From assembly GCF_005047355.1 (NCBI RefSeq), contig NZ_SUMC01000028.1:62001-126000 (forward strand): DNA of 64,000 nucleotides. Reading direction: 5' to 3'. This document shows, in pieces, positions 53,059 through 62,788 of this stretch. The notes beneath the pieces are model-generated. The model saw only the letters and a program-made list of their open reading frames with translations. It was not told where the DNA came from and did no database searches. A program made the position numbers and the translations under genes. Within the stretch, counting starts at the first letter, position 1. Each line of letters opens with the position of its first letter. The DNA is from Actinacidiphila oryziradicis (lineage in GTDB: Bacteria > Actinomycetota > Actinomycetes > Streptomycetales > Streptomycetaceae).

Positions 53059-54312
53059 GTGAAGGGCGTCCCTTCCGGCCCACAGCCCGACCGCCGGTCC
53101 AGGCCCCGCGGCACGGCGGAACAGACGTGGCCGATGGTCGCGGCGGCCTGCGCCTTCGCGGTCGCCATGTGCGGCACGACCTTGCCCACTCCCCTCTACG
53201 ACCTGTACCAGCAGCGGCTGGGCTTTTCCGAGCTCATGATCACAGTGATCTTCGCCGTCTACGCCGTGGGCGTTATCGCGGCCCTGCTGCTGTTCGGCCA
53301 GCTGTCCGACCACGTCGGCAGGCGCCCGGTCCTGTTGGCCGGGCTGGCACTGTCAGCGCTCAGCGCAGTGTGCTTCCTCCTTACGCACGGGCTCCCTGAA
53401 CTGTTCGCCGGCCGAGCGCTCTCGGGGCTCTCCGCCGGACTGTTCACCGGTGCCGGCACGGTGGCTGTGGTGGAACTCGCTCCGCCGCGACGCCGCGACG
53501 CCGCCGTGCTGATCGCCACCATCGCCAACCTGGGCGGTCTGGGCAGCGGCCCGCTGCTCGCCGGCCTGCTGGCCCAGTTTGCCCCGGCCCCGCTTCACCT
53601 GGTGTTCCTGGTGGACCTGGCGCTGGTCGCGGCGGCCATCGTCGCGGTGCTGCTGATCCCGGAGACCGTCCAGGTACGACGCGGGATGCAGTTGCGTCCG
53701 AGGGGACTGCGGGTGCCGCGGCAGATGCGGTCGACATTCGTCCCGGCGGCCATGGCCGGGTTCGCGGGCTTCGCCACTCTCGGACTCTTCACTTCGGTGG
53801 CGCCGAGCTTCCTGAGCAAGGTGGAGGGGGTTCAGAATCACGCCGTCTCGGGCGCGGTGGTCTGCGCCCTGTTCGTGGGGTCCACCGCCGGACAGCTGCT
53901 GATGAGCCGCATCGGCATGCGCAGGGCCCTGCCCCTGGGGTGCACGGTGCTCGTGCTGGGTATGGCCGTGATCGCCGGCTCACTGGCCGTCGCCTCGCTG
54001 CCGCTGCTGGTGCTGGGAGCGGTGGTCGCCGGGGCCGGGCAAGGGCTGTCGTTCCGGGCCGCAGTGACCGCGGTGGCACACGACAGTCCGCCCGAGCAGC
54101 GCGCGGAGGTCACCTCCGCGCTGTTCGTCGTGCTGTACGTCGCCATCTCCATCCCGGTGGTCGGGGTCGGGGCGCTGGCCACCGCGGTGGGACTGCGAGC
54201 GGCGGGGCTCGTCTTCAGCGGCTGCGTGGCGCTGCTGGCGGCAGCCACCGCGATGCTGCTGCTGCGCCCGGGAGGACATGACGGCGAGCAGCCGGCCTCC
54301 ACCCGTACCTGA
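53059..54312 (+). CDS. MFS transporter, 12 helices
   Basis: This 417-residue pump has the motif A loop FGQLSDHVGRRPVLLAG between helices 2 and 3 and a repeat-like second half (LLMSRIGMRRALPLGC). It resembles Bcr/CflA- or YcaD-type drug exporters. I prefer GTG 53059 because GAGGAG (53048-53053) then has 5-nt spacing; GTG 53053 is a close alternative. The substrate is unknown. It may share a transcript with the PPOX gene. Confidence 0.88.
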   Translation: MKGVPSGPQPDRRSRPRGTAEQTWPMVAAACAFAVAMCGTTLPTPLYDLYQQRLGFSELMITVIFAVYAVGVIAALLLFGQLSDHVGRRPVLLAGLALSALSAVCFLLTHGLPELFAGRALSGLSAGLFTGAGTVAVVELAPPRRRDAAVLIATIANLGGLGSGPLLAGLLAQFAPAPLHLVFLVDLALVAAAIVAVLLIPETVQVRRGMQLRPRGLRVPRQMRSTFVPAAMAGFAGFATLGLFTSVAPSFLSKVEGVQNHAVSGAVVCALFVGSTAGQLLMSRIGMRRALPLGCTVLVLGMAVIAGSLAVASLPLLVLGAVVAGAGQGLSFRAAVTAVAHDSPPEQRAEVTSALFVVLYVAISIPVVGVGALATAVGLRAAGLVFSGCVALLAAATAMLLLRPGGHDGEQPASTRT

Positions 54313-54533
54313 CGCTCCGGCGGCGCACTCGACTCCGTATGTCGCGGACAGCCAAAGCGGCCCGGCAACGTCCTGTGACCTCGATCCGGGAGCGGGAGCC
54401 CAAGCTCCGGCTGTCAGAATGCGCCTTGCCGGCCCGAGGGGCCGGCCGCTCCGGAGCGGCATCGCCGCCCGGCGTCGCGCCGCACGACATACCGACCCCG
54501 GCCAGCCGGTTGCGGACAAGAGGAGCAGCACGA

Positions 54534-57482
54534 GTGAACGCCGACAGTACTTCCAACTTCTTCGATCACCCCGCGCTCCCCGCTCCTCGCATCAGCACAG
54601 AACAGGCCCGGGACGTGGCGCGCGACCTGTTCGGCGTTGACGGCCCGATACGGTCCCTCGGCAGCCAGCAGGACGCCAACTTCCTGGTCACCGCGGAAGA
54701 CGGCACCCGGTACGTCCTCAAGGTCTCCAACCCCGCGTTCGCCCGGCCGGAACTGCTGGCCCAGGACGCGGCAGTGGCCCACATCGCATCCGGGGAGACC
54801 TCCGTACGGGTGCCGCAGGCACGCAGGGGTACCGACGGCCATACGGTCCAGCGCATTGTCATCGACGGCCAGGAACTGCGGGTCCGACTGCTCGACTACC
54901 TGGACGGGCACCCCCTGACCGGCGGTGCCTATCTCTCGCCGGACGTGGTCGCGGCGCTCGGAGCGACGGCCGGACGCATCAGCCTCGCGCTGCGCGACTT
55001 CAGCCACCCGGGCGCCGAGCGGGTTCTGCAGTGGGATGTGCGGCACGCTCTGCCCGTCGTCGAGCAGCTGGCCGAACACGTGCGCGGCGCCGGCCGCGCC
55101 GACCAGGTCCGCGCCGCGGCCCGCCGTGCCCGCCGCATCGTCAGCGGCTACGCCGACCGGTTGCCGATGCAGGTCATTCACGGGGACATCACCGACGACA
55201 ATGTCGTCTGCCGTCCCGGGCCCGACGGCCGTGCGCGTCCCGAGGGCGTGATCGACTTCGGCGACCTCATGCGCAGCTGGGCGGTGGGGGACCTCGCAGT
55301 GACCTGCTCTTCACTGCTCCACCACTACGGAGCTTCCCCCGCATCGACGGTGCCTGCCGTCAGGGCGTTCCACCGGGTCCGCCCGCTGGCCGAGGCCGAG
55401 GTCGACGTGGTGTGGCCGCTGGTGGTGCTGCGCGCCGCGGTCCTCGTCGTCAGCGGCCACCATTCGGCATCCATCGACGCCGGGAACGACTACGCGGTGG
55501 GGAACCTGGATCACGAGTGGACGATCTTCCAACAGGCGGTGTCCGTCCCCATGGAGGTGATGACCGCTGTGCTGCGCCGGGCACTCGGCCTGCCCCTCCC
55601 CCGGGCGGCGGCGTGTCCCGAGCCGCAATCCGCCTTGTTGCCGCTGGTGGGCGGGCCGACCGCGACCCTGGATCTGTCGGTCACCAGCGAGCAGTTGGAC
55701 GGCGGCCGCTGGACGGACCCCGATGCCGAGCGCGCGATCGCGGAGGCCGCGCTGCGGGACGGCGCGGGCGCGGCGGTGACCCGGTACGGCGAGCGGCGGC
55801 TGACGCGCTCGCGTCGCGACAGCGTGTCCGTGCCGCCGACTGTCGCCCTGGCGGTGGAGGTCCACCTCAGCGGCCCCACCCCGGTCCACGCGCCCTGGTC
55901 CGGCGAGATCGACGCGGGCCGGGACGGCGCGCTGGTGGTGCGGTCGGACGGGGCGGAGCTGCTGCTGGGCGGTCTGCTGCCGGCGGTTTCGGCGGGAGAG
56001 CCGGTGATGGCCGGCCAGCTGCTGGGCGAGGTCGCGGGCGCGGACGGCGCGCCCGTGCTGCGGGTGCAGCTCAGTACGCTGCGGGGCCTGCCGGTCCCGG
56101 GCTTCACGACCCCGGAACTGGCGGCCGGATGGGAGGCGGTCTGCCCCGACCCCACCACGCTGCTCGGCACCGCACCCGCCCTCACCGACGACACCGGCGA
56201 GGTTGAGGGCCTGCTGCGGCGCCGGAGCGAGGCCTTCGCCACCGTCCAGGAGCACTACTACAGGGAGCCTCCCCGTATTGAGCGCGGCTGGCGGCACCAC
56301 CTGCTGGACACCGACGGCCGCGCCTATCTGGACATGATCAACAATGTGGCGGTGCTCGGCCACGGCCACCCGCGGCTGGCCGCGGCGGTCGCGCGGCAGT
56401 TGCACCGGCTCAACACCAACTCCCGATTCCACTACGGCGCGGTCGTCGAACTCTCGGAGCGGCTCGCGGCCGCGCTGCCCGCCCCGCTGGACACGGTGTT
56501 CCTGGTCAACAGTGGCACCGAGGCCAACGACCTGGCCCTGCGCCTGGCCTGGGCCTGGGCGGGGCGCCGTGAGGTGGTCGCTGTCCGTGAGGCGTACCAC
56601 GGATGGTCCGACGCGACCGACGCGATCTCCACCTCGGTGGCCGACAACCCGGACGCGCTCGGTACCCGTCCCGGCTGGGTCCACACCGTGCCTGCCCCCA
56701 ACTCATACCGCGGGGCGTACCGCAGAGCGGACACGGCCCGCTACGGGCAGGAGGCGGCCGCCTCGATCCGGGACCTGACCGCCCAGGGCCTTCCTCCGGC
56801 CGCCTTCATCGCCGAGCCGTACTACGGAAACGCCGGTGGCATGGCACTTCCCGACGGCTATCTCGCGGGTGTCTACGAAGCCGTCCGGGAAGCCGGCGGC
56901 CTGTGCGTCGCCGACGAGGTCCAGGTCGGATTCGGTCGCCTGGGCGAATACTTCTGGGGCTTCGAGCAGCAAGGCGTCGTACCGGACGTCGTCACCGTGG
57001 CCAAGGCCATGGGCAACGGCCACCCGCTGGGCGCCGTCATCACCCGCCGCGACATAGCCGAGCACTACCGTTCCGAGGGCTATTTCTTCTCCTCCGCGGG
57101 TGGCAGCCCGGTCAGCTCCGTGGTCGGCCTGACCGTCATGGACATCCTGCGCGACGAGAAGCTGCAGGAGAACGCCCGCACCGTGGGCGCCCACCTGCGC
57201 TCCCGGCTGCTCGAACTCGCGGACCGGCATCCGCTGATCGGTGCCGTGCACGGCACCGGCCTGTACGTCGGGGTCGAACTCGTCCGTGACCACCAGGAGC
57301 GCACCCCCGCCCCGGAGGAAACCGCCGCCATCTGCGAGCGGATGCGCGAACTCGGGGTCATCGTCCAGCCGACCTCCGACCGCATGTGCGTGCTCAAGAT
57401 CAAGCCGCCGCTGTGCCTGACCCGGGAGAGCGCCGACTTCTTCGTCGACACCCTGGACTCCGTGCTCCGCGAAGGCTGGTGA
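54534..57482 (+). CDS. fusion of APH-type kinase, central hybrid-motif domain and class III PLP aminotransferase/phospholyase
   Basis: This 982-residue protein has an N-terminal aminoglycoside-phosphotransferase-fold kinase (about 15-335: VIHGDITDDN catalytic loop, VIDFGDLMRSW), a middle region with a lipoyl/M23-like barrel (about 430-530), and a C-terminal class III PLP enzyme (about 555-980: VNSGTEANDLALRLAW, CVADEVQVGFGR, VTVAKAMGNGHPLGAV with the PLP Lys). In animals separate hydroxylysine kinase and phospholyase (AGPHD1/AGXT2L2) catalyse the corresponding two steps. The fusion suggests phosphorylation of an amino alcohol followed by phosphate elimination, though the substrate is unknown. 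GTG 54534 has AGGAG upstream. Confidence 0.87.
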   Translation: MNADSTSNFFDHPALPAPRISTEQARDVARDLFGVDGPIRSLGSQQDANFLVTAEDGTRYVLKVSNPAFARPELLAQDAAVAHIASGETSVRVPQARRGTDGHTVQRIVIDGQELRVRLLDYLDGHPLTGGAYLSPDVVAALGATAGRISLALRDFSHPGAERVLQWDVRHALPVVEQLAEHVRGAGRADQVRAAARRARRIVSGYADRLPMQVIHGDITDDNVVCRPGPDGRARPEGVIDFGDLMRSWAVGDLAVTCSSLLHHYGASPASTVPAVRAFHRVRPLAEAEVDVVWPLVVLRAAVLVVSGHHSASIDAGNDYAVGNLDHEWTIFQQAVSVPMEVMTAVLRRALGLPLPRAAACPEPQSALLPLVGGPTATLDLSVTSEQLDGGRWTDPDAERAIAEAALRDGAGAAVTRYGERRLTRSRRDSVSVPPTVALAVEVHLSGPTPVHAPWSGEIDAGRDGALVVRSDGAELLLGGLLPAVSAGEPVMAGQLLGEVAGADGAPVLRVQLSTLRGLPVPGFTTPELAAGWEAVCPDPTTLLGTAPALTDDTGEVEGLLRRRSEAFATVQEHYYREPPRIERGWRHHLLDTDGRAYLDMINNVAVLGHGHPRLAAAVARQLHRLNTNSRFHYGAVVELSERLAAALPAPLDTVFLVNSGTEANDLALRLAWAWAGRREVVAVREAYHGWSDATDAISTSVADNPDALGTRPGWVHTVPAPNSYRGAYRRADTARYGQEAAASIRDLTAQGLPPAAFIAEPYYGNAGGMALPDGYLAGVYEAVREAGGLCVADEVQVGFGRLGEYFWGFEQQGVVPDVVTVAKAMGNGHPLGAVITRRDIAEHYRSEGYFFSSAGGSPVSSVVGLTVMDILRDEKLQENARTVGAHLRSRLLELADRHPLIGAVHGTGLYVGVELVRDHQERTPAPEETAAICERMRELGVIVQPTSDRMCVLKIKPPLCLTRESADFFVDTLDSVLREGW

Positions 57483-57529
57483 CCGATTCCCGGTGTGGGT
57501 TCCGCAACGCGATCTCGGCCCGGGGCGCG

Positions 57530-58324
57530 CTACCTCTCCGGCCCCAGGGATCGTTCCTCGGCGAGCGAGTTCGCCCCGTCGACGACCAGCACCTGGCCGG
57601 TTATGTAGCTCGCCGAGGGCGAGGCCAGGTGGGCGACGAGACTCGCGACCTCCTCAGGACGCCCTGGGCGGCCGACCGGTGTTGCCCGGCCCATGGCGAT
57701 CTCGTGCGGAGTCGAGGAGTCGGTGGCGATCCATCCGGGGGCGACGGCGTTGGCTGTAATGCCCTGGCCGGCGACTTCGAGGGCGACGGACTTGGTGAGG
57801 CCTACCATCCCCGCTTTGGCGGCATGGTAGGCGGTATCGCCCCGGTAAGCCTGTAGGACCCCGGAGACCGACGCGACATTCACGATCCGCCCATAGCGTG
57901 CGCGCAGCATGGGCCGCAGGCCGGCTCGGGTGACGAAGAAAGCGGTGTCGAGATTCCGGGCCACCGACTTGTGCCACTGCTCGTCACTGAGTTCGGTGAT
58001 CGCGGCAGTCTCGACCAGGTCGGTCACAGCGGTCATACCCGCGTTGTTGACGAGGATGCCCAGCCCGCCGAATCGGGTCAGGGCATGGTCGATCAGCCGC
58101 TCAGCCTCTGCCACCACAGTCAGATCGGCGACGACCCCCGATGCCTCGACACCCCGCGTCGCAAGCTCCTTCACGCGCTGGTGGATGCGATCGCTCGTCG
58201 AGGTCACCACGACGCGCGCGCCCATCGCTCCCAGGCGCGCGGCGCACGCGAATCCGATACCCGAAGCGCTTCCGGCCCCGGTCACCACCGCCACCTGTCC
58301 GCTCAGCTCCGCATCGTGGGGCAT
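57530..58324 (-). CDS. SDR-family oxidoreductase (FabG-like)
   Basis: This 264-residue classical SDR has VAVVTGAGSASGIGFACAAR as the nucleotide site, LVNNAGM, and the catalytic Ser and YHAAK (Tyr-x3-Lys). APGWIATD and ITGQVLVVDGAN are also typical. It reduces or oxidises a carbonyl or alcohol on a small molecule. It is convergent with the kinase/PLP fusion and divergent from the histidine kinase, sharing a 21-bp palindrome. Confidence 0.9.
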   Translation of the reverse strand: MPHDAELSGQVAVVTGAGSASGIGFACAARLGAMGARVVVTSTSDRIHQRVKELATRGVEASGVVADLTVVAEAERLIDHALTRFGGLGILVNNAGMTAVTDLVETAAITELSDEQWHKSVARNLDTAFFVTRAGLRPMLRARYGRIVNVASVSGVLQAYRGDTAYHAAKAGMVGLTKSVALEVAGQGITANAVAPGWIATDSSTPHEIAMGRATPVGRPGRPEEVASLVAHLASPSASYITGQVLVVDGANSLAEERSLGPER

Positions 58325-58444
58325 CAGCCGACCCGTCCCTTCATCGTTGTGACAGTGCCGGTGCGAAAGTAGGCCGCTTGGGTCCAGAGATCAACAGGTG
58401 GGATCGACGGCGACCTCCACCGAGCCGGACCTCGATGTTCGCTT

Positions 58445-58465
58445 ATATCCGATATTGTCGGATAT
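58445..58465. promoter_or_regulatory. 21-bp palindromic operator between SDR and sensor-kinase genes
   Basis: ATATCCGA (58445-58452) and TCGGATAT (58458-58465) are perfect inverted arms around TATTG. The spacing and sequence suit a GntR/FadR-type repressor. It lies 32 bp before the kinase ATG and 121 bp before the SDR start on the other strand. Confidence 0.65.
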
Positions 58466-58496
58466 CCTGATTGAATGGCGAACTCCGATCAGTGCC

Positions 58497-60299
58497 ATGG
58501 ATGAGAGCCGCGACGCAGCAGGGGGGCCGACGGGTGCGCGGGTAAGCCCGCATGAACAGGTTGACGCCCTGAGTGGCGCTGTCGAGGATTTGGCGGGGCA
58601 GTTCGCGCTACGGCCGCTCCTTCAACGGATCTTGCGCAGGGCGGTGAGCCTCCTGGGCGCGGGAGCGGGATCGATCTGCACGGTCGACGAGAAGTCGGGC
58701 ACCTATCGCAAGGAGGCCGACCTCGGCGTCGGGTGCCAGGAGGGTGAGGTGTTCCCACTGGCCGAGGGGGTCACGGGAGCGGTGGTCGCACACCGCGGAC
58801 CACGAGTATTCGACAGCTACAGCGAAGTTCCCGGCGGGCACGTAGACGCGGAGGACCGCGATCGGCTCTGTGCCACGGTCGCCGTTCCCATCGAGTGGCG
58901 AAGCGGGATCATTGGGGTTTGCGTGGTTTTCAGTACCGACCCCAGAACCAGGTTCAGCAGCGAAGATGTGGAGCTGCTCGAACTCTTCGCCAAGCACGCC
59001 GCTATCGCGATAACCAATTCCCGTCTGCATCTGGAAGCGGAACAACGGGCTCGCTGGCTCGCTGTGAGCGCTGAGCGGGAACGTGTCGCGCGTGACGTCC
59101 ATGACACCGTCGCGCGTGCGCTCGGCTCGATCCTGGTGCACATGGACGGGCTGGACGCCGGGGACCAGGCTCCGCGCCTCGAGGCGGCCCGTACGGCAGC
59201 CCGCGCCGCCCTGGCGGAGACACGCCGAACGGTGCTCGGCCTGGGCCCGTCCTTGCTGGATCTGCAGCCCTTGGACCACGCTGTCGCCGTCGAGCTGGCC
59301 TGGGTGCGGTCCACCACCGGCATCCGAACGGATCTGGTGGTCACCGGCGATCGTCCGGAGCTTGAATCCGAGGTCGGGTCGCATGCCCTCCGTGTGGTGC
59401 AGGAGGCACTGACCAACGTTGTCGCCCACGCCGGAGCGGCTCTGGTCCGGGTCGGCGTGATGTACGGGACAGATGATCTCGCGGTGGTCGTCGAGGACGA
59501 CGGTTGCGGATTCGACCCCGCGGACGCCGCAGTACGACGCACCGGGCTGGGCCTGACCGGGGTCGTTGCCCGTGCCCACCAGATCGGCGCTGATCTCCAG
59601 ATCGAGTCCACCCCGGGCTGGGGCACCCGGATTCGCGTGCGGATCCCGTATGCACCCTCCGGAATGGCCGGCCGGGCACGAGCGATGACGCCTTGGCGGG
59701 TCCTCGTCGGCGATCGAAGGCCGGTGATCCGGGCTGGGCTCGTACGGCTGCTGGCCCAGGCCGAACCGGAGATACAGGTGGTGGGAGAGATCGCCGACGC
59801 TCGTGAGGTCGTCGACGCCGTACGTGTCCTCGAACCCGACGTCGCTCTGCTGGACCTCCATATGCCCGGACTGGACGGCGCCCGGCTGACCTCGTACATT
59901 CGGTCCGCCAGCCCCGGTGTCTCCGTCCTGGTGATGACTGATGACCTGAGCGACGAGCTGCTGCAGGAAGCCGTACGCGCGGGTGCCCGAGGGTGCGTGG
60001 GGTCCGATCTCGACGGTCCCGCGCTGGTCCGTGCAGTGTTGGCTGCCGCGCGCGGAGACGTCCTGCTCACCGGAAGCGTCCTTCGGCGGTTCGCCGATCG
60101 CGACCGGCCCAGGCCGGATGGTCTCACCGAGCGGGAACGGGAAGTGCGGTCCTTGGTGGAGCGGGGCCTGCCGGACAAGAAGATCGCCACCGCGCTGGGC
60201 ATCTCCGTCAAGACCATCGAGAAGCACGTTGGCGCCATTCTCCGGAAAACCGGGGCACCGAATCGCACCGCGCTGGCGCACCGCGCGGCAATCCACTGA
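58497..60299 (+). CDS. one-piece GAF histidine kinase fused to NarL-type response regulator
   Basis: This 600-residue protein has a GAF sensor (about 30-175), a HisKA_3 dimer region with His202 in RDVHD, an HATPase (about 280-390: DDGCGFDPAD, GLGLTGV), a receiver (about 400-520) with the phospho-acceptor Asp453 in LLDLHMPG, and a LuxR-type helix-turn-helix (LTEREREVRSLVERGLPDKK). Kinase and regulator are normally separate genes in this family. The receiver has VLVGDRRP in place of an Asp-Asp pair and no conserved Lys, so it may be weakly phosphorylated. ATG 58497 was chosen because an upstream palindrome would otherwise fall inside the coding region. Confidence 0.86.
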   Translation: MDESRDAAGGPTGARVSPHEQVDALSGAVEDLAGQFALRPLLQRILRRAVSLLGAGAGSICTVDEKSGTYRKEADLGVGCQEGEVFPLAEGVTGAVVAHRGPRVFDSYSEVPGGHVDAEDRDRLCATVAVPIEWRSGIIGVCVVFSTDPRTRFSSEDVELLELFAKHAAIAITNSRLHLEAEQRARWLAVSAERERVARDVHDTVARALGSILVHMDGLDAGDQAPRLEAARTAARAALAETRRTVLGLGPSLLDLQPLDHAVAVELAWVRSTTGIRTDLVVTGDRPELESEVGSHALRVVQEALTNVVAHAGAALVRVGVMYGTDDLAVVVEDDGCGFDPADAAVRRTGLGLTGVVARAHQIGADLQIESTPGWGTRIRVRIPYAPSGMAGRARAMTPWRVLVGDRRPVIRAGLVRLLAQAEPEIQVVGEIADAREVVDAVRVLEPDVALLDLHMPGLDGARLTSYIRSASPGVSVLVMTDDLSDELLQEAVRAGARGCVGSDLDGPALVRAVLAAARGDVLLTGSVLRRFADRDRPRPDGLTEREREVRSLVERGLPDKKIATALGISVKTIEKHVGAILRKTGAPNRTALAHRAAIH

Positions 60300-60439
60300 C
60301 GACGGCGGGGGCCTCTCCGCGTTCGTGTGCCCAGGTGGGGGATTCCCTACCGGGAGATGGGGAGAACCCCGGCTGAGTAATGAGGATTCGAGGGCTAGCG
60401 TCATGAGGGCAACGTGAGCCTCAACCGTATGGAGTCCAC

Positions 60440-61300
60440 GTGTCTGTCGTGCCGCTGGCCGAAATCCTGTCCGATGCCTTCGACAAACGCTACGGCGTGC
60501 CTGCCATCAACGTCTTCAACGACCTCACCCTGGAGGCGGTTCTCGCCGCGGCGGTTGAGCGTTCGTCTCCGGTGATCGTGCAGACGTCCGTCAAGACCGT
60601 GAAGTCGATCGGCAGCGATGTCCTGTACGCGATGTGGACGTCGATGACCGCTGGGATCGAAGTGCCGGTCACCCTGCACCTGGATCACTGCCCGGACCGG
60701 GCGGTGATCAGCGAGTGCTTGGAGCGCGGCTGGAATTCCGTTCTTTTCGATGCCTCGCGTCTTCCTGTCCAGGAGAACATGCGGCAGACGATCGAGGTCG
60801 TCGCGGAGGCCCGTCGGTTCGGTGCTCATGTCGAGGGTGAAATCGAGTCCATCACCGGCGTGGAGGACGGGATCGGCTCGGATGAAAAGGCACAACAGCA
60901 GGAACTCGAAGTGACGCTGGACTTCCTCAGGAACACCAAGGTCGATGTCTTCGCCCCCGCGATAGGGAACGCGCACGGTTCCTACAAGACGGAACCGGTT
61001 CTGGACTTCGATCGTGTCTCCGAAATTGTCGAGGCATATCCTCTGCCGATCGCGCTGCATGGAGGTAGCGGTCTCTCCGACGAGCAGTTCCACAATTTGA
61101 TCGCCCGCGGGTGCGCGAAGGTGAATATCTCCACTGCTCTCAAGGAGAAATACATGAAGTCGAACCTGGTGTTCCTCGAATCGGCCGCATCGAAACAGAA
61201 GTGGGATCCCCCGTCCCTGTTCACCTCTGTCCGTCAGGATGTCATCGACCTGGCCGGTTCATTTATGACTCTGTTCGGCAGCGCCGGCCGGGCCGGGTGA
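60440..61300 (+). CDS. class II (zinc) ketose-bisphosphate aldolase family
   Basis: This 286-residue TIM-barrel aldolase has VPAINVFNDLTLEAVL, zinc-ligand region LHLDHCPD, HVEGEIESITGVEDG, GNAHGSYK and LHGGSGL. It resembles tagatose/fructose-bisphosphate aldolases (GatY/KbaY/FbaA). It should cleave a phosphoketose to dihydroxyacetone phosphate plus an aldehyde or the reverse. GTG 60440 has GGAG upstream. It is first in the operon with HAD phosphatase, dhaL and dhaK. Confidence 0.9.
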   Translation: MSVVPLAEILSDAFDKRYGVPAINVFNDLTLEAVLAAAVERSSPVIVQTSVKTVKSIGSDVLYAMWTSMTAGIEVPVTLHLDHCPDRAVISECLERGWNSVLFDASRLPVQENMRQTIEVVAEARRFGAHVEGEIESITGVEDGIGSDEKAQQQELEVTLDFLRNTKVDVFAPAIGNAHGSYKTEPVLDFDRVSEIVEAYPLPIALHGGSGLSDEQFHNLIARGCAKVNISTALKEKYMKSNLVFLESAASKQKWDPPSLFTSVRQDVIDLAGSFMTLFGSAGRAG

Positions 61301-61304
61301 GAAT

Positions 61305-62099
61305 GTGCCCGCGCTTATCTTCGACTGCGACGGAGTCCTCGCCGACACGGAGCGTTACGGGCATCTGCCGGCCTTCAACCAGACCTTCCGAGAGTTCGGT
61401 CTCCCCGTTCAATGGAGCGACGATGAATATGCTCAGAAGGTGAAGGTCGGCGGAGGAAAGGAGCGCATGAGGACGCTCCTCACCCCCGAGTTCATCGCCG
61501 AGGCCGGACTGCCGACCGCTGCTGAAGAGCTGGATGCGCAAGTCGCCCGTTGGCACCGTCGCAAGACCGAAATCTATACCGGGATCATCGCGAGCGGGGT
61601 TGTACCGCCACGCCCGGGCGTGCGGAGGATCGCCGAGGAGGCCGCCGCTGCCGGTTGGACACTCGCCGTCGCATCGACATCGGCGGAGCCGTCCGTTCGC
61701 AGCGTGCTGGAACACGCGGTCGGCCCCGGCCTTGCCGCCGGATTCAGTGTTTTCGCGGGGGACATTGTCCCGAACAAGAAGCCGGCTCCGGACATCTATG
61801 AATTCGCCCTGGCCCGGCTCGGCCTCGCCGTGACGGCTGCTGTCGTCATCGAGGACAGCAGCAACGGCATGCGTGCGGCGCTGGACGCCGGTCTCTGTTG
61901 CGTTATCACGACCAGTGGCTATACGCGGCATGAGGACTTCACCGGCGCCTCACTCGTGGTCTCTTCGCTGGGAGACCCCGGCCCGGGGGACACCGCCGCC
62001 GAGGTATTGAACGACCCGTTCGGGTTGGCCCCCCATCCATGCGTCCGCCTTGACGATCTCGAGACCCTCCTCGCCCGCACCGCCCACGGCGCGAGCTGA
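61305..62099 (+). CDS. HAD-superfamily phosphatase
   Basis: This 264-residue haloacid-dehalogenase-type phosphatase has motif I LIFDCDGVLADTE, motif II VASTSA, motif III NKKPAPDIY with Lys, and motif IV VIEDSSNGMRAA. It resembles CbbY/Gph-like sugar-phosphate phosphatases or phosphomutases. GTG 61305 lies 4 nt after the aldolase stop, so they are co-transcribed. Its substrate is probably the sugar phosphate of this pathway. Confidence 0.9.
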   Translation: MPALIFDCDGVLADTERYGHLPAFNQTFREFGLPVQWSDDEYAQKVKVGGGKERMRTLLTPEFIAEAGLPTAAEELDAQVARWHRRKTEIYTGIIASGVVPPRPGVRRIAEEAAAAGWTLAVASTSAEPSVRSVLEHAVGPGLAAGFSVFAGDIVPNKKPAPDIYEFALARLGLAVTAAVVIEDSSNGMRAALDAGLCCVITTSGYTRHEDFTGASLVVSSLGDPGPGDTAAEVLNDPFGLAPHPCVRLDDLETLLARTAHGAS

Positions 62100-62121
62100 G
62101 CCGCAGCCAGCTAGGAGAGAC

Positions 62122-62775
62122 ATGCCATCGACAGCAGTCACCGACCTCGAGTTCGTGGTCAAGACCATTGCGCAGACCGCGGTCGACAACGAACGTGAAT
62201 TCTGCGAGCTGGACGCCGTGGTCGGTGACGGGGACTTCGGTTATTCACTTGCGCGTGGATTCGAGGTGGTCCTCGCCGAATGGGATTCCTTCGACCGGAG
62301 CTCGCCCGCAGCATTCCTGAAGAAGATTGCCCTGGTAATCTCCAAGAAGGTAGGCGGTACCTCTGGCCCTCTCTGGGGCACTGCATTCCTGCGAGCCTCC
62401 GGAGCTGTCAGCGACGCGGCCGGACTGGGTGGCGAGGAAGTCATATCAATGCTGCGCTCGGCCGCCGAGGGAATCAAGACCCGCGGCAAATCCGATCTGG
62501 GTGATAAAACGCTGCTGGATGCCCTTATCCCCATGACCGATGCGCTGGAAGAGAACCTGCTCACTACCGCGGGCCCGGCAAAGAGTCCCGCCGAACTGGC
62601 GAAGGTTGCCGCATTGGCGGCCCGCGCCGCCGCCGACGCGACCAGCGGCATGCAGGCCAGGCGGGGTCGGCCGAGTTATACCGGGGAGCGCAGCATCGGG
62701 TCCCCGGACGCGGGTGCCGTAGCCGTCGCGGTAATCGCTGAACGTATCGCCGACGAATGGAAGCTACGCGTCTGA
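62122..62775 (+). CDS. dhaL: dihydroxyacetone kinase subunit DhaL (ADP/ATP-binding)
   Basis: This 217-residue helical barrel has the Mg/nucleotide Asp triad Asp31, Asp36 and Asp38 in DAVVGDGDFGYSL. GGTSGPLWGTAF, GDKTLLDALIPM and RSIGSPDAGA are also present. It partners DhaK to phosphorylate dihydroxyacetone or a related ketose. ATG 62122 has AGGAGA upstream. dhaL precedes dhaK here, opposite to the order usual in E. coli-type operons, and no DhaM is seen in the window, so ATP rather than phospho-DhaM may be the donor. Confidence 0.93.
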   Translation: MPSTAVTDLEFVVKTIAQTAVDNEREFCELDAVVGDGDFGYSLARGFEVVLAEWDSFDRSSPAAFLKKIALVISKKVGGTSGPLWGTAFLRASGAVSDAAGLGGEEVISMLRSAAEGIKTRGKSDLGDKTLLDALIPMTDALEENLLTTAGPAKSPAELAKVAALAARAAADATSGMQARRGRPSYTGERSIGSPDAGAVAVAVIAERIADEWKLRV

Positions 62776-62788
62776 TCCTGAACCATTT

